Assembly: GCA_023388075.1 (NCBI GenBank)
Contig: JAEWGX010000119.1
Span: forward strand, 1 to 22,070
DNA from: Pseudomonadota bacterium
GTDB taxonomy: Bacteria; Pseudomonadota; Gammaproteobacteria; Burkholderiales; Burkholderiaceae_E
Reading direction: 5' to 3'
DNA: 22,070 nucleotides
Of the stretch, positions 8,296-15,591 are shown piece by piece; positions within the stretch are counted from its first letter, which is position 1; each line of letters begins with the position of its first letter. Made by a program: the position numbers and the translations under genes. Under the pieces are notes generated by a model, which saw nothing but the letters and a program-made list of their open reading frames with translations, was not told where the DNA came from and made no database searches.

Positions 8296-8395
8296 GTGCC
8301 TCCTCCTGATCGTTCGTGCGTCGCTGCCGTGCCGCCCGCCGGCCGGTCACCTCGACGGACCGACCTGCGCGGACGCGGCGGCGCCTGGCAGCGTC

Positions 8396-9742
8396 CTACT
8401 GATAGGAACTGATGTTAGCGCCTGTGGGATGCTGCCGAGCGTGCATCGCTGCTCCGCCGGGGGTGAATGGGGCGACTTCGTCGCGCTGGTGCTGCATCGG
8501 TTCTCGCGGCGGCCCGGCCTGCACGGCCCTTGCGTCGGCACGCGCGTCGCCCGGCGAGCGCGCCTGGTCCGGCTGCTGCAGCAGCGGAACGGGCATCTCA
8601 GGTGGCGTCCCCGGCAGCATCGGCGTGACCGGCTCGATCGAATCGTCGCTCAGGCGGTGGCTGCGCCGGACGAGGAACGCGTGGCGCTCGGTCTGCTCGA
8701 GCGCGGCCACCTCCCCCGCCCTCACCAGGAAGCGTCGGAAATCCTGTCCGCTTTCGGCGAAGAGCTGCCGGAACACCGGCACCCAGGTGGTGTAGGTCGC
8801 GATCGAACCGAGATGCGCATTGCCGAGCGGACGGTTGAACCAGCGGTCGTAGCCGGTGAATCCGGCCCACGGGCCCTTGCGCATCTCCTGGTACTCGGCC
8901 CTCAGCTCGTCGAACACCCGGCGTTTGCCCGCGCGCTTCTCGTCGTCGCTCGCAGTCGAGGCGTAGAGCGTGGCGAGCTTGTCGCGATGCCGGCCCAGCA
9001 GATCGAGGAAGCGGTCGCGACGCAGCTGCTGCTGGCGGTAGTTGAGCCGCTGCTGCGCCGTGCCGTTGGTCTCCAGCCAGCGCTCGACCCCAAGCTGCTC
9101 GACGGCCGTCGCGAACGACTCGTTGAACATCGAGTCGCCCGGAACGTAGACCATCTGGTGCGAGAGCTCGTGGAAGATGAGCCGCGCCACCTCGGCATCC
9201 GGATAGTTGATGAACGTCGAGAGCAGCGGATCGTCGAACCAGCCGAGCGTCGAATAGGCCGGAACGCCGCTCACCTGCACGTCCAGCCCCGTAGCCGCCA
9301 GCCGGGCGGCGTACCGTTCGGCGGCGGCGAGCGAATAGTAGCCGCGATAGGTGACACAGCCCGCGATCGGGAAGCACCACTGCGTCAGGCGCAGCGACAG
9401 CTCCGGCGCCGCGACCACGCCCCAGGTCACGAAAGGCTGGTCCACCTGCGCGAAGCGCGTGTAGCTGCCGTTGTCGGGCAGGCCCAGCTCCGTCACCGCG
9501 AAGCGGCGGATGTCGCGGGCCAGCGCGAGCCGCTTGCGGGTGGTCGCATCCAGCTCCGTCCGGGTCAGCAGGTGCTCGACCGGCTGGGCCCGCTGCATCA
9601 GCGAGAAGTGACCGGCGATGGATTGCCAGTAGTACCCGACTCCGTCGGTCAGCCGATCCACCCCGCTTCCCGAGACCGCGCAGCCGCCCGCGAGCACGCC
9701 CACGGCTGCGACGAGCGAAGCCATCGCGGCACGTCGCAGCAC
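8396..9742 (-). CDS. Predicted zinc aminopeptidase, lipoprotein (COG4324-like)
   Basis: Predicted metallo-aminopeptidase anchored to a membrane as a lipoprotein. I place the start at the GTG at 9742: it lies 10 bases after the upstream stop, has GGGGG just before it, and gives MLRR, a hydrophobic stretch and the lipobox LAGGC with the lipidated Cys21. An ATG at 9805 is also in frame but would overlap the upstream gene and put 21 residues before the signal. Seen: HELSH at 191-195 (two zinc-binding His and the catalytic Glu192) and NES with Glu208, the likely third ligand. The segment after the lipobox (YYWQSIAGH, then MQRAQP) matches the family as I recall it. About 85 C-terminal residues are rich in Pro, Gln, Arg and Ala and extend past the expected domain. 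448 residues in total. Confidence 0.85.
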   Translation of the reverse strand: MLRRAAMASLVAAVGVLAGGCAVSGSGVDRLTDGVGYYWQSIAGHFSLMQRAQPVEHLLTRTELDATTRKRLALARDIRRFAVTELGLPDNGSYTRFAQVDQPFVTWGVVAAPELSLRLTQWCFPIAGCVTYRGYYSLAAAERYAARLAATGLDVQVSGVPAYSTLGWFDDPLLSTFINYPDAEVARLIFHELSHQMVYVPGDSMFNESFATAVEQLGVERWLETNGTAQQRLNYRQQQLRRDRFLDLLGRHRDKLATLYASTASDDEKRAGKRRVFDELRAEYQEMRKGPWAGFTGYDRWFNRPLGNAHLGSIATYTTWVPVFRQLFAESGQDFRRFLVRAGEVAALEQTERHAFLVRRSHRLSDDSIEPVTPMLPGTPPEMPVPLLQQPDQARSPGDARADARAVQAGPPREPMQHQRDEVAPFTPGGAAMHARQHPTGANISSYQ

Positions 9743-9752
9743 GAGGCCCCCG

Positions 9753-11939
9753 TCACTGCGCCGCGACTTCGACCAGGCAATCATAGAAGACGGGACCTCT
9801 TCCAAGGTCGGTCAGGCCCTGGTGGGTGACCATGTTCACGTTGCGTCCGCCGGTGGCGTGCTTGTGCCACCAGACCCCGGGCGCCATCACGACGCCGCGC
9901 CGCGAGCGGTCCGTGACCACCGCCCGCGCGAGAAACCGGCCGCGGTCGTTGAAGACGGCGACCCTCGCCCCGTCGACGATGGAACGGGACGCGGCATCCT
10001 CCGGATGGATGTGGACCTGCTGCTCTCCGGCCGAGGACATGAGGCTCGGGATGTTGGCGAACGTGCTGTTGAGGAAGTTGCGCGCGGGCGGCGAGATCAT
10101 CGCGAGGGGATAGCGGGCCGCGAGCCCGGGGGCGGATGCAACCGATTCGTACGGCGGCACGAAGTCGGGGAGCGGATCCTTGCCCGCCGCCGCAAGCCGC
10201 TGGCTGCTGAACTCCACCTTGCCCGACGGCGTCGGGAAGCCGCCCTCGGCGAAGGGGGCATCCGCCACGTCCGCCTTCAGCCAGCCCTGCTCGAGCAGCG
10301 GGGCGAGCAGCTCGCGCGCGCGGGCATCGTCGTCGATCGGGCCGTCGTCCTGCTTCGCTCGCTGCGCCACTCGCAGCGCGGGCGGCGTGGCCCGGCCGCG
10401 CCGGTCGATCGCCTGCGCGGCCAGCGCCAGGTCGCTGTCGCCGAAGCAGTCGTCGTGGAAGCCCATCGCACGCGCAAGGCGCCGGAAGATCTCGCTGTTC
10501 GGCAGTGCCTCGCCCTGTGGTTCGATCGCCGGTTGGTTCATCACCCAGTAACGGTGGCCGTAGCTGGTGTGGATGTCCAGGTGTTCCAGCTGAGTGGTTG
10601 CCGGGAGCAGGATGTCCGCGTGGTCCGCGGTATCGGTGCGGAACTGCTCCAGCACCACGGTGAACAGGTCCTCCCGCAGGAAGCCCTGGATGACCCGGGT
10701 GCTGTCCGGAGCCACCGCGACCGGATTCGAGTTGTAGACCACCATCGCCTCGATCGGCGGGTCCGCGGCCAGCAGCGCATCCCCGATGGTGGACATGTTG
10801 ACCAGCCGCGTCGGTCCGCGCGGCGCGAGATCCGGGCGCTGCAGCGTCCGCCAGTCGATGTCGAAGACCCCGTTGCTCGAGAGCAGCACGCCGCCGCCGG
10901 GGTGGCGCCAGGCGCCGACCAGCGCCGGCAGACCGGCGATCAGCCGTGCCGCGTTGGCACCGCCCCGGACCCGCTGCATGCCGTAGTTGAGCCGGATCGC
11001 CGCCGGGGCGATGGTGCCGTAGTCCCGGGCGAGCCGGTCGACCACCTCCGCCTCGATCCCGCAGGTTTGCGCGACTCGTGCTGGAGTCCACCCGCAGGCC
11101 CGCTCGAGCAGCGCCTCGAAGCCCACGGTGTGCTTCCGGATCCAGTCGTGGTCGAGCAGGCCCTGCCGCGCCAGGCTCGCGACCAGGCCGAGCGCGAGCG
11201 CGGCGTCGGTCCCGGGCAGCAGCGCGACATGCTCGTCGCAACGGGCTGCCGTGTCGCTGCGGTAGGGATCGATGGCGACCAGCCGCGCGCCACGCCGTCG
11301 CGCCTCCTGCGCGATGCGCCAGAAGTGCAGGTTCGAGGTGATGGAATTGGTGCCCCAGAGCAGGATCAGCCGCGAGGCGGCGTACTGCTCCACGTCCATC
11401 CCGACGGACCCGCCGAGGGTGTACAGCAAGCCGGCCTTGCCGGCCGCCGAGCAGATGGTGCGGTCCAGGCGCGAGGCGCCGAGCCGATGGAAGAATCGCG
11501 ACGCCATCGCCTCGCCCTGCACCAGCCCCATCGTGCCCGCGTAGCTGTACGGCAGGATGCGCTGTGGATCGCGGCGCGCGATACCGCCGAGGCGATCGGC
11601 GATCTCGCGCAGGGCCTCGTCCCAGTCGATCCGCTCGAAGCGACCGCTCCCCTTGCGTCCGCTGCGCCGCATCGGATAGAGCAGGCGATCGGGGCTGTAG
11701 GTGCGTTCCGGATACCGGGCCACCTTGGCGCACAGCACGCCGTCGGTCGCCGGATGCGCCGGGTTGCCGGCCACCCGGATTGCCCGGCCGTCCGCGACGG
11801 TCACCAGCAGCGCGCAGGTATCCGGGCAGTCGTGCGGGCACGCCCCCTTCACGATGCGGGCTTGCGCGGCGGGTGTCGGGGGGGTGTCGGCCGGTCCGGC
11901 GGTAGCCCCGCGGGGGGACGCTGGAATGCTCGAGCTCAT
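9753..11939 (-). CDS. Molybdopterin oxidoreductase, DMSO-reductase superfamily (cytoplasmic, substrate unknown)
   Basis: Mo- or W-bis-MGD enzyme of the DMSO reductase/formate dehydrogenase superfamily, 728 residues. Seen: an N-terminal 4Fe-4S motif with Cys34, Cys38, Cys42 and Cys70 (CPHDCPDTC, then GVLCAK); TICSAAGKAG near 161-170, where Cys163 or Ser164 would lie near the metal; LLWGTN and VYNSNPVAVAP-type cofactor segments; and a C-terminal molydop-binding domain (ISPPARNFLNST, then VVMAPGVWWHKH). There is no Tat signal, so the enzyme is probably cytoplasmic. No electron-transfer subunit, quinone anchor or cofactor chaperone lies nearby. The ATG at 11939 has only AGAGG one base upstream, so the start is less certain; an internal GTG at the residue-30 region is an alternative. 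Divergent from the M20 gene. Substrate not assignable. Confidence 0.88.
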   Translation of the reverse strand: MSSSIPASPRGATAGPADTPPTPAAQARIVKGACPHDCPDTCALLVTVADGRAIRVAGNPAHPATDGVLCAKVARYPERTYSPDRLLYPMRRSGRKGSGRFERIDWDEALREIADRLGGIARRDPQRILPYSYAGTMGLVQGEAMASRFFHRLGASRLDRTICSAAGKAGLLYTLGGSVGMDVEQYAASRLILLWGTNSITSNLHFWRIAQEARRRGARLVAIDPYRSDTAARCDEHVALLPGTDAALALGLVASLARQGLLDHDWIRKHTVGFEALLERACGWTPARVAQTCGIEAEVVDRLARDYGTIAPAAIRLNYGMQRVRGGANAARLIAGLPALVGAWRHPGGGVLLSSNGVFDIDWRTLQRPDLAPRGPTRLVNMSTIGDALLAADPPIEAMVVYNSNPVAVAPDSTRVIQGFLREDLFTVVLEQFRTDTADHADILLPATTQLEHLDIHTSYGHRYWVMNQPAIEPQGEALPNSEIFRRLARAMGFHDDCFGDSDLALAAQAIDRRGRATPPALRVAQRAKQDDGPIDDDARARELLAPLLEQGWLKADVADAPFAEGGFPTPSGKVEFSSQRLAAAGKDPLPDFVPPYESVASAPGLAARYPLAMISPPARNFLNSTFANIPSLMSSAGEQQVHIHPEDAASRSIVDGARVAVFNDRGRFLARAVVTDRSRRGVVMAPGVWWHKHATGGRNVNMVTHQGLTDLGRGPVFYDCLVEVAAQ

Positions 11940-11985
11940 GCCTCTAATGCTAAGCTACAAGGGAACGATTCCAGGAGTTCCGGAC

Positions 11986-13179
11986 ATGTTGCTCGCAGAG
12001 GGAATACTTGACCTCCAGGCGGAAATGCAGGCGATCCGGCGCGATCTCCACGCCCATCCCGAGCTGCGCTTCGAGGAGCACCGCACCGCCGGCGTGGTGG
12101 CCGAGAAGCTGAAGGCCTGGGGCTACGAAGTCACCACCGGCGTCGGGGGCACCGGCGTGGTCGGGCGCCTGCGGCAGGGCAGCAGCAGCCGGTCGCTCGG
12201 CTTGCGCGCGGACATGGATGCGCTTCCGATCGCGGAGGCGAACACCTTCGAGCATCGGTCCCGCAACCCGGGGCGGATGCATGCCTGCGGCCACGACGGC
12301 CACACCACCATGCTGCTTGCCGCGGCAAAGCACCTGTCGCGCCATCCCGCCTTCGACGGCACGCTGAACCTGATCTTCCAGCCGGGCGAGGAAGGCGGCG
12401 CCGGCGCGCGCAAGATGATCGAGGACGGGCTCTTCACGCGGTTTCACTGCGACGCCGTGTTCGGCGCCCACAACTGGCCCGGCATTGCGGTCGGGCAGTT
12501 CGGGGTCACGCCCGGACCGATGATGGGGTCCAGCAACGAATTCGAGATCACGCTGTCGGGCAAGGGCGCCCACGCCGCCATGCCGCACAACGGCGCGGAC
12601 CCGGTCATCGCCGCCACGCACCTGGTGCAGGCGCTGCAATCGATCATCACCCGCAACAAGAAGCCGATCGACGCCGCCGTGCTTTCGGTCACCGAGATCC
12701 ATGCGGGCGAGGCAACCAACATCATTCCGGACTCGGCGGTGATCCGGGGCACGGTGCGCACGTTCTCCATCGAGGTGCTAGACCTGGTGGAATCCCGCAT
12801 GCGCGCGATGGTGGAGCAGTTGCCCCCTGCCTTCGGCGTCTCCGCACGCATGGAGTTCATCCGCAACTATCCGCCCACCATCAACGACCCCGAGCAGACG
12901 GCCTTCGCCGTTTCCGTGATGCGCGACATCGTCGGCCCGGAGAACGTGAACGAGCGGATCGAGCCGACCATGGGCGCAGAGGACTTCGCCTTCATGCTGC
13001 TGGAGCGGCCGGGCTGCTACATCTTCATCGGCAACGGCGACGGCAGTCACCGCGAGTCCGGCCACGGCATGGGTCCGTGCATGCTGCACAACCCCAGCTA
13101 CGACTTCAACGACGAGCTCATCCCCATCGGGGCCACCCTGTGGACCCGCCTGGTGGAACGCTACCTGCCGAAAGGGTAG
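11986..13179 (+). CDS. M20 family metallo-amidohydrolase (aminoacylase/hippurate hydrolase-like), copy 1
   Basis: Zinc- or manganese-dependent amidohydrolase that probably releases an amino acid from an N-acyl amino acid or similar amide. 397 residues. The ATG at 11986 has CCAGGAG at about 11971-11976; the frame is open upstream, but those starts lie inside the divergent gene's 5' end. Metal ligands are visible in M20D order: Cys101 and His103 in MHACGHDGH, Glu136 in QPGEEGG (Glu135 the likely base), His162 in GAHNWP, and His368 in MLHNPSYDFND. The lid/dimerisation domain spans roughly 180-295 (GKGAHAAMPH). No signal peptide, so cytoplasmic. Its stop is 12 bases from the start of a close paralogue, making a tandem pair. 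Candidate substrates include hippurate, N-acetyl amino acids and indole-acetyl amino acids. Confidence 0.93.
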   Translation: MLLAEGILDLQAEMQAIRRDLHAHPELRFEEHRTAGVVAEKLKAWGYEVTTGVGGTGVVGRLRQGSSSRSLGLRADMDALPIAEANTFEHRSRNPGRMHACGHDGHTTMLLAAAKHLSRHPAFDGTLNLIFQPGEEGGAGARKMIEDGLFTRFHCDAVFGAHNWPGIAVGQFGVTPGPMMGSSNEFEITLSGKGAHAAMPHNGADPVIAATHLVQALQSIITRNKKPIDAAVLSVTEIHAGEATNIIPDSAVIRGTVRTFSIEVLDLVESRMRAMVEQLPPAFGVSARMEFIRNYPPTINDPEQTAFAVSVMRDIVGPENVNERIEPTMGAEDFAFMLLERPGCYIFIGNGDGSHRESGHGMGPCMLHNPSYDFNDELIPIGATLWTRLVERYLPKG

Positions 13180-13182
13180 GAG
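13178..13182 (+). promoter_or_regulatory. Ribosome binding site deciding a TTG start
   Basis: AGGAG overlaps the end of the first M20 gene (stop TAG at 13177-13179) and lies 9 bases before the TTG at 13192. No ATG or GTG near the conserved N-terminus offers a comparable site, so TTG is the best start for the second M20 gene. Confidence 0.7.
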
Positions 13183-13191
13183 TCCGAAGCG

Positions 13192-14394
13192 TTGTACCTG
13201 GCTGATCATCCCGCGGTCGCCGCGGTTCGTGCCTGGCACGACGAGCTCACCGCGGTGCGGCGCCAACTGCATCGCAATCCCGAGCTCGGGTTCGAGGAGC
13301 ACCTCACCGGCCAGCTGGTGGCGCGGGAGCTGGAGCGCGCCGGCGTCGACGAGATCCATCACGGCATCGGCAGGACCGGCCTCGTGGCGGTGGTGCGCGG
13401 CCGCGGCACCGGCAGCGGCGGCACGATCGGGCTGCGTGCCGACATGGATGCGCTGCCGATCCAGGAAGAGAACGAGTTCGAGCACCGCTCCTGCCTGCCT
13501 GGGCTGATGCACGCCTGCGGCCACGACGGGCACACCACCATGCTGCTCGGTGCCGCCCGCTACCTTGCACGGACCCGGAACTTCGGCGGCACCGCGCACC
13601 TCATCTTCCAGCCCGGCGAGGAAGGTTTCGCGGGGGCGCAGGCGATGATCGACGACGGCCTGTTCGACCGGTTCCCCTGCGACCAGGTCTTCGCCATGCA
13701 CAACTGGCCGGCGCTCGAGCCGGGCAAGGTCGCGGTGCGGCCGGGACCGATGATGGCCGCGGCGGACCGGGTCACCATCCGCATCGAAGGACGCGGCGGC
13801 CACGGCGCGCATCCCCATCTCGCCGTCGATCCGGTCGTCGTGGCGGCGCATGTCATCACCGCGGCGCAGTCGATCGTCTCGCGCAACGTGCCCCCCCTGC
13901 AATCGGCGGTGGTGAGCCTTTGCTCGATGCAGGCCGGCCAGCCCGGCGCGTTCAGCGCGATCCCCGGCAGCGCGGTCCTGACCGGTACCGTGCGCTCATT
14001 CTCCGAGCCGGTGCAGGCTCGGATCCAGGAGCGGCTGGAGACCCTTTGCGGCATGGTCGCGCGCGGTTTCGGCGCCACGGCGCGCGTCGAGTACGAGCGC
14101 CTCTACCCGGCTACCGTCAACCACGAGGCACCGGCGCTCTTCGCCCAGGCAGTCGCCGCCGAGGTCTTCGGCAGCCAGAACCTCATCACGGACCTCGAGC
14201 CCAGCATGGGTGCCGAGGACTTCTCGTTCATGCTGCGGGTCCGTCCCGGCGCGTACTTCCGCATCGGCCAGGGGGGCGCCGGCGCCGGCCGGATGTTGCA
14301 CAACGCCCGATACGACTTCAACGACGAGATCCTGCCGCTCGGCAGCGCGCTGTTTGCCCGCCTCGTCGAGCGGGCGTTGCCTCTCGCCGCGTGA
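13192..14394 (+). CDS. M20 family metallo-amidohydrolase (aminoacylase/hippurate hydrolase-like), copy 2
   Basis: Paralogue of the preceding gene, 400 residues, same predicted amide-hydrolase chemistry. The start is a TTG at 13192 served by AGGAG at 13178-13182. Ligands are conserved: Cys109 and His111 in MHACGHDGH, Glu144 in QPGEEGF, His170 in AMHNWP, and His370 in MLHNARYDFND. The lid motif is changed from GKGAHAAMPH to GRGGHGAHPH, and the linker around the substrate pocket differs more than the metal site, so different acyl-amide substrates are likely. The 12-base spacing and shared ribosome site indicate one transcript with copy 1. The TGA stop is in frame with the following small gene. 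Confidence 0.92.
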   Translation: MYLADHPAVAAVRAWHDELTAVRRQLHRNPELGFEEHLTGQLVARELERAGVDEIHHGIGRTGLVAVVRGRGTGSGGTIGLRADMDALPIQEENEFEHRSCLPGLMHACGHDGHTTMLLGAARYLARTRNFGGTAHLIFQPGEEGFAGAQAMIDDGLFDRFPCDQVFAMHNWPALEPGKVAVRPGPMMAAADRVTIRIEGRGGHGAHPHLAVDPVVVAAHVITAAQSIVSRNVPPLQSAVVSLCSMQAGQPGAFSAIPGSAVLTGTVRSFSEPVQARIQERLETLCGMVARGFGATARVEYERLYPATVNHEAPALFAQAVAAEVFGSQNLITDLEPSMGAEDFSFMLRVRPGAYFRIGQGGAGAGRMLHNARYDFNDEILPLGSALFARLVERALPLAA

Positions 14395-14448
14395 GGACCA
14401 GGGCATAGCCACCGCCGCGTCGCCTCGCGCACCCATGCCCGCCGTGGC

Positions 14449-14940
14449 GTGATCCCGGCAGACCTGCCCTGGCACCTCCTGCTGCCGATCGCGGCGGCGG
14501 CGCTGCTGTGGCTCGCGCTGCGCCTGCGCCGGCGCCCGGTGCCGTTCCGGGTGGAGCGAAGGGCCCTCCTCACGCCGAACGAGCAGGATTTCCTGGGGCG
14601 GCTGGAGGAGGCCTTCCCCGAGTACCGCGTCATGGCGCAGGTCAGCATGGGCGCGCTGATGAGCCCTGCCGTGAAGGGGGGCACGCCCGAATACCTCTCC
14701 ATACGCGGCCGCTTCGCCCAGAAGGTGGTCGACTTCGTGCTGCTCGACGGCTCCTGCGAGGTGGTCGCGCTGGTCGAGCTCGACGATCGTACCCACCGGC
14801 TGGACAGGGATGCCACCCGGGACGCCATGACCGCGGCCGCGGGCTATGTGACGCTGCGCTACCAGAGCCGCGACAAGCCGCGGCCAGCGCAGCTCCGCGA
14901 GGACCTGAAGCGGCTGCATGCCGCCCTCGCGCGGCGCTGA
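14449..14940 (+). CDS. DUF2726-type protein with N-terminal membrane helix
   Basis: Small protein of unknown function, 163 residues with a GTG start at 14449, the first start codon after the in-frame M20 stop; no good Shine-Dalgarno is visible, so the start is uncertain. Seen: one transmembrane helix at about 8-25 (HLLLPIAAAALLWLALRL) with a positive RLRRR flank on the cytoplasmic side, then a compact domain with FLGRLEEAFPEYRVMAQV, a KVVDFVLLD strand, VALVELDD and a C-terminal helix. The D-x-V...E-L-D-D pattern resembles the DUF2726 family, which I recall as related to PD-(D/E)xK nuclease folds; nuclease activity is not shown. It may be co-transcribed with the two M20 genes. It converges on the Lrp gene with 41 bases between stops and no visible terminator. 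Confidence 0.78.
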   Translation: MIPADLPWHLLLPIAAAALLWLALRLRRRPVPFRVERRALLTPNEQDFLGRLEEAFPEYRVMAQVSMGALMSPAVKGGTPEYLSIRGRFAQKVVDFVLLDGSCEVVALVELDDRTHRLDRDATRDAMTAAAGYVTLRYQSRDKPRPAQLREDLKRLHAALARR

Positions 14941-14981
14941 TCGGAGAAGAATCGCGCAGCCAGGGAGCCGGTACCTGCCCC

Positions 14982-15464
14982 TCATATGTTCAACGCGAGG
15001 CTCTCCTTGATCTCCTCCATCACGATGTAGCTGCGCGACTCGCGCGCGCCGGGCAGCCCGAGCAGCATGTCACCGAGCAGCCTCCGATAGGCATTCATCT
15101 CGGGAATGCGGGCCTTGATCAGGTAGTCGAAGTCGCCCGAAACCAGGTGGCACTCCAGCACATTGGGAAGCTTGCGCACCTCGCGCTTGAACGACTCGAA
15201 CATCGCCCCGGACTTGGCGGCAAGCTTGATCTCCACGAACACGAGAAGCGACTGCCCGAACGCCTGCGGATTCAGGCGAGCGTGGTAGCCCAGGATGAAG
15301 CGGTCGCGCTCGAGCCGACGGACCCGTTCGGTGCAAGGGCTCACCGAAAGCCCGACCTTGGCAGCCAGCTCGGTCATCGAGATCCGGCAGTTCGCCTGGA
15401 GTTGGCGGACGAGCTCCAGGTCGATGCCGTCGAGTTCCCTGTGAGTTTCCCGTTTTGCCCGCAT
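14982..15464 (-). CDS. Lrp/AsnC family transcriptional regulator
   Basis: Amino-acid-responsive regulator, 160 residues from the ATG at 15464. The frame is open to 15635, but that extension would overlap dadA and precede the conserved domain. Seen: the N-terminal helix-turn-helix at about 14-60 (LDGIDLELVRQLQANCRISMTELA-type start, then GLSVSPCTERVRRLE) and the C-terminal RAM ligand domain (VFVEIKL at about 80, VSGDFDYLIKARIPEM, then SRSYIVMEEIKE). It is divergent from dadA with 127 bases between starts. Family knowledge: in pseudomonads and enterics, Lrp-type regulators next to dadA control D- and L-alanine catabolism. Control of dadA here is therefore likely but inferred from position. Confidence 0.92.
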   Translation of the reverse strand: MRAKRETHRELDGIDLELVRQLQANCRISMTELAAKVGLSVSPCTERVRRLERDRFILGYHARLNPQAFGQSLLVFVEIKLAAKSGAMFESFKREVRKLPNVLECHLVSGDFDYLIKARIPEMNAYRRLLGDMLLGLPGARESRSYIVMEEIKESLALNI

Positions 15465-15493
15465 TTTTTCTTGTCTCGTTCTTAGTTCGCCCG

Positions 15494-15523
15494 ACTTTAC
15501 CGCGCCCCGCTGGGACTTGTCAC
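15494..15523 (-). promoter_or_regulatory. Candidate sigma-70 promoter for the Lrp-type regulator
   Basis: On the minus strand, GTGACA (15518-15523) and TAAAGT (15494-15499) are separated by 18 bases and lie about 30 bases before the Lrp start. On the plus strand the same place contains TTGTCA (15517-15522), a possible -35 for dadA, although no convincing -10 follows it at normal spacing. The divergent promoters may overlap. Confidence 0.35.
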
Positions 15524-15591
15524 GGCACATTCCAGCCCGATCTGAATAGACTGGGAGAGTGACGGATCGACCGAAGGAAAGAGGTACGGCC

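Noticed and set aside
9822..12011. 729-residue open frame on the plus strand across the whole molybdopterin oxidoreductase gene
   Set aside because: The minus-strand frame has clear cofactor motifs. The plus-strand frame is the usual antisense shadow in GC-rich DNA and shows no domain.
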